DNA of 64,000 nucleotides from Guillardia theta CCMP2712 (Eukaryota; Cryptophyceae; Pyrenomonadales; Geminigeraceae), in NCBI RefSeq assembly GCF_000315625.1, contig NW_005434624.1, positions 121,677 to 185,676 on the forward strand. The letters run 5' to 3'. The notes under the pieces are model-generated. The model saw only the letters and a program-made list of their open reading frames with translations. It was not told the DNA's origin and did not search any database. Made by a program: the position numbers and the translations under genes. Shown piece after piece: positions 62,086 through 64,000 of the stretch (position 1 is the first letter of the stretch; every line of letters begins with the position of its first letter).

Positions 62086-63988
62086 TCAGCCGTGCACCGT
62101 TGACGAGCTTCTCGTGAGTCCTTCCCATCCTATTCTCAGCAGATACGAAGGCATCCAGGCGCCCATCTGAATGCTGGCGATCAACTTCGTCACGAAGTCT
62201 TTGGCTGATTCCATGCAGTCCATCGGCAAGGAGAACAGCTGCATCATCAACATCAGACGGCAACTCGAGCACGAGACCATCGGCTTCACCTGGGTGCGGT
62301 CGTACCCCGGGGTCATCGCCCCCCCTGCCAACAACTTCAGCTCAACTGGAGAGGGAGGGCAGCCAGTACATTTGATGTTCCTTTCAATCTTGTACAGCAG
62401 CTTGCGTAGCAGGTCGGGTTTGTTCTGCCTAGTCGCCTGTATCACATCGTCTGCCATCTTTTCCAACACTGCCCTGCTGAGATTCCTGGAGAAGAACGTC
62501 TGCAAGGAGCCAACTGTCAGGGATGACACAAGGGATGAAAGGCCGTGGCCCGAGACCTTCTTCAGTCCGTACACAAGAAACTGGGTGAGCAAGATTATGT
62601 CTCTCTCAGTAGAGTCTCTTCCCTTGCACCCCTTCTGGTCGTCCTCAAAGATCCTGCACCGCTCCAGTATGAAGTTGACATCTATCGCGCCCTGCTGAGA
62701 CAAATGTTGTCCATAGTGAGCATGATCAGCAGAGGCAGCAGCGGGGGAGCTTGTTTGACCCCTGTTCCAACTCTCATCTTCACCCACATCCCTAGACGCG
62801 TTCAGCTTCATTTCATCCTCGAGCTCTACTTTGATAGAGCTTCCCTTGGCAAGGCCCGCCTCCTGCTCCGACCTCTTTCTCTTCTTGCTCGAGGCGGTGC
62901 CGTGCTTGCCAGGCATCGCTGTCGGTGTGGAGCATTTGGGGTCGCCCTCCTCCATCTCATCCTCTTCTGGGAAGAAAGTCACGGTGATATCCTGAGCAGC
63001 ATCCAAGTCAGCCCAACGACCAAGACTAGCTGCCCGAGCTACCTCATCGGCTGCCCGACTTCGATCGAGCTTCTTGGCGCTGGAGTACCCTTCAGATCTC
63101 CCAGGCTCTGTTGGTCTGATAGAGGCTCTAGAGACACTCTTGGAAGACTCGCGTTTCTTGGAAGATGATGATGGCAGAGAGTTTCTAGCCAACTCTTCCG
63201 CCTCCGGCACCTCCGGGAAGAGCCGTTTCCTCGAGGCGGACTTGGACGCTGCCTTAGCAGAGCCTCGATGGTGCTCGTCACCATCCTCCTTGGTTTTGAT
63301 CGGAAGGAGTTTTCCATCTCGGTATTCGCACTTGAATGCCGCAAGGGCATCGCTGAGTGCCATGTTCATGGATTCAATCACTATGCCATCTAGTTGCGAT
63401 GTCTGTCTGTTCGCATCAGGTCAGGAATGATCGATACCATCACTGAAGACAACCTCTTCGACCAATCCTCGATACTTTGGCAAACGTTGTTACACTCTAC
63501 CTGAAGCGACAGACTGCCGTCCTGAAACAGCTTCTCGTCATGGAGGAGCATGATCAGGTCGAAAGCAGGTGGGTACCTTCGATCTCGATAGATGCAGAAA
63601 TCCCCTTGTCGCCTACAAACATTATCAGCTTTCATCTAGGAGGTCTCTGACTTACCTCTCCGTCACGACCGCTGAATGTCACGGGCTTGCCCGCTAGTTT
63701 CTTTTCCATCTTCATCCATCGCTGCGAGGTGGGAGGGAGCGATCGCTCCCCGTTCTCACGGATCACGTCATGATAGGCCTTCGAATACGAACCCTCGTTG
63801 GTCTGGCGTTGGGTTTCAGCGTTGGAGGTAGCGGCTCCAACCCCATTCCCGCCTCCTTGGATGCTCCCTGCCATTCCGTTGAGCTGCTGTGCCGATCCCA
63901 GGGAAGGAGACAGCTGGTCGACGGGTCTAGCAACGGCTCGAAACGTACGAGCACTGGCCCTCCAAGATGAGAAGAAGATGTGATTCAA
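62086..63988 (-). CDS. Probable nuclear protein of unknown function
   Basis: Three or more exons. The first (from 63988, possibly continued beyond the window) reads MNHIFFSSWRASARTFRAVA and later KKLAGKPVTFSGRDGE. After an intron comes DFCIYRDRRYPPAFDLIMLL and VECNNVCQSIEDWSKRLSSV. A 35-nt intron (GTATCG...ACAG, about 63410-63444) joins this in phase to SQLDGIVIESMNMALSDALA. The middle is long, charged and low in complexity, with several basic clusters (SASRKRLFPE, SSKKRKRSEQ) that look like nuclear localisation signals. A conserved-looking helical region follows (DIILLTQFLVYGLKKVSGHG; ADDVIQATRQNKPDLLRKLL; CTGCPPSPVELKLLAGGAMT) and the stop is at 62086-62088. A 51-nt in-frame segment near 62225-62290 could be an intron. 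No family is recognised. Confidence 0.65.
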
Positions 63989-64000
63989 CGTCGGCGGCCA

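Overview
The window is nuclear DNA of a photosynthetic eukaryote. Most protein genes are split by short introns, many only 35-60 nt, usually GT-AG and at least twice GC-AG. Polyadenylation-type AATAAA signals follow some stops. Intergenic DNA is rich in microsatellites, and a 100-base run of N (22127-22226) marks an assembly gap. One gene (15917-17171) begins with a signal peptide followed by a transit peptide starting with Phe (…TEA|FAPS…), the hallmark of plastid targeting in algae with complex red-lineage plastids. With the compact GC-rich gene style this suggests a cryptophyte such as Guillardia theta. The species is an inference.

Layout. 0.3-5.7 kb (-): amino-terminal two-thirds of an IP3-receptor-type calcium channel, continuing off the left edge. 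8.35-9.62 kb (+): RAD51 recombinase. 9.80-11.65 kb (-): M23-type zinc metallopeptidase. 13.07-13.86 kb (-): weak ORFs, one RAP-like with an in-frame stop. 15.9-17.2 kb (+): plastid-targeted membrane protein. 17.3-18.9 kb (-): coiled-coil protein. 20.0-25.1 kb (-): large secreted protein ending in LysM-like domains.

26.8-38.1 kb holds the most unusual feature: eight small, intronless RWP-RK transcription-factor genes ordered - + -, - + -, - +. The first two groups are three-gene sets and the last lacks its third member. A SAM methyltransferase gene (29.5-31.2 kb) and a secretory or plastid protein gene (34.6-35.8 kb) lie between them. Copies share almost identical RWP-RK domains, a tryptophan/acidic carboxy-terminal motif and TCACGTTA boxes in the divergent promoters.

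38.5-45.5 kb: a divergent transporter pair, a His-rich ATM1/HMT-like ABC half-transporter (-) and an SLC13/SAC1-like anion transporter (+). 45.6-48.2 kb (-): three small genes of unknown function. 50.2-54.4 kb: a mitochondrial Glu/Leu/Phe/Val-type dehydrogenase (+) converging on a PLP-dependent enzyme (-). 57.6-59.4 kb (+): ARM-repeat protein. 60.6-61.6 kb (+): SOSS-B/hSSB-like OB-fold protein. 62.1-64.0 kb (-): unknown, probably nuclear protein reaching the right edge.

The long gene-free stretches (about 6.6-7.5, 14.3-15.9, 19.1-20.0, 41.8-42.4, 48.2-50.2 and 54.8-57.2 kb) are composed of two unusual sequence types. One is 'GGGGTA islands', C-rich on the left and G-rich on the right in most cases. 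The other is very GC-rich GGCC/CGGG blocks next to them. Exon boundaries and frames were worked out by eye from splice-site consensus and reading-frame continuity; no searches were run.
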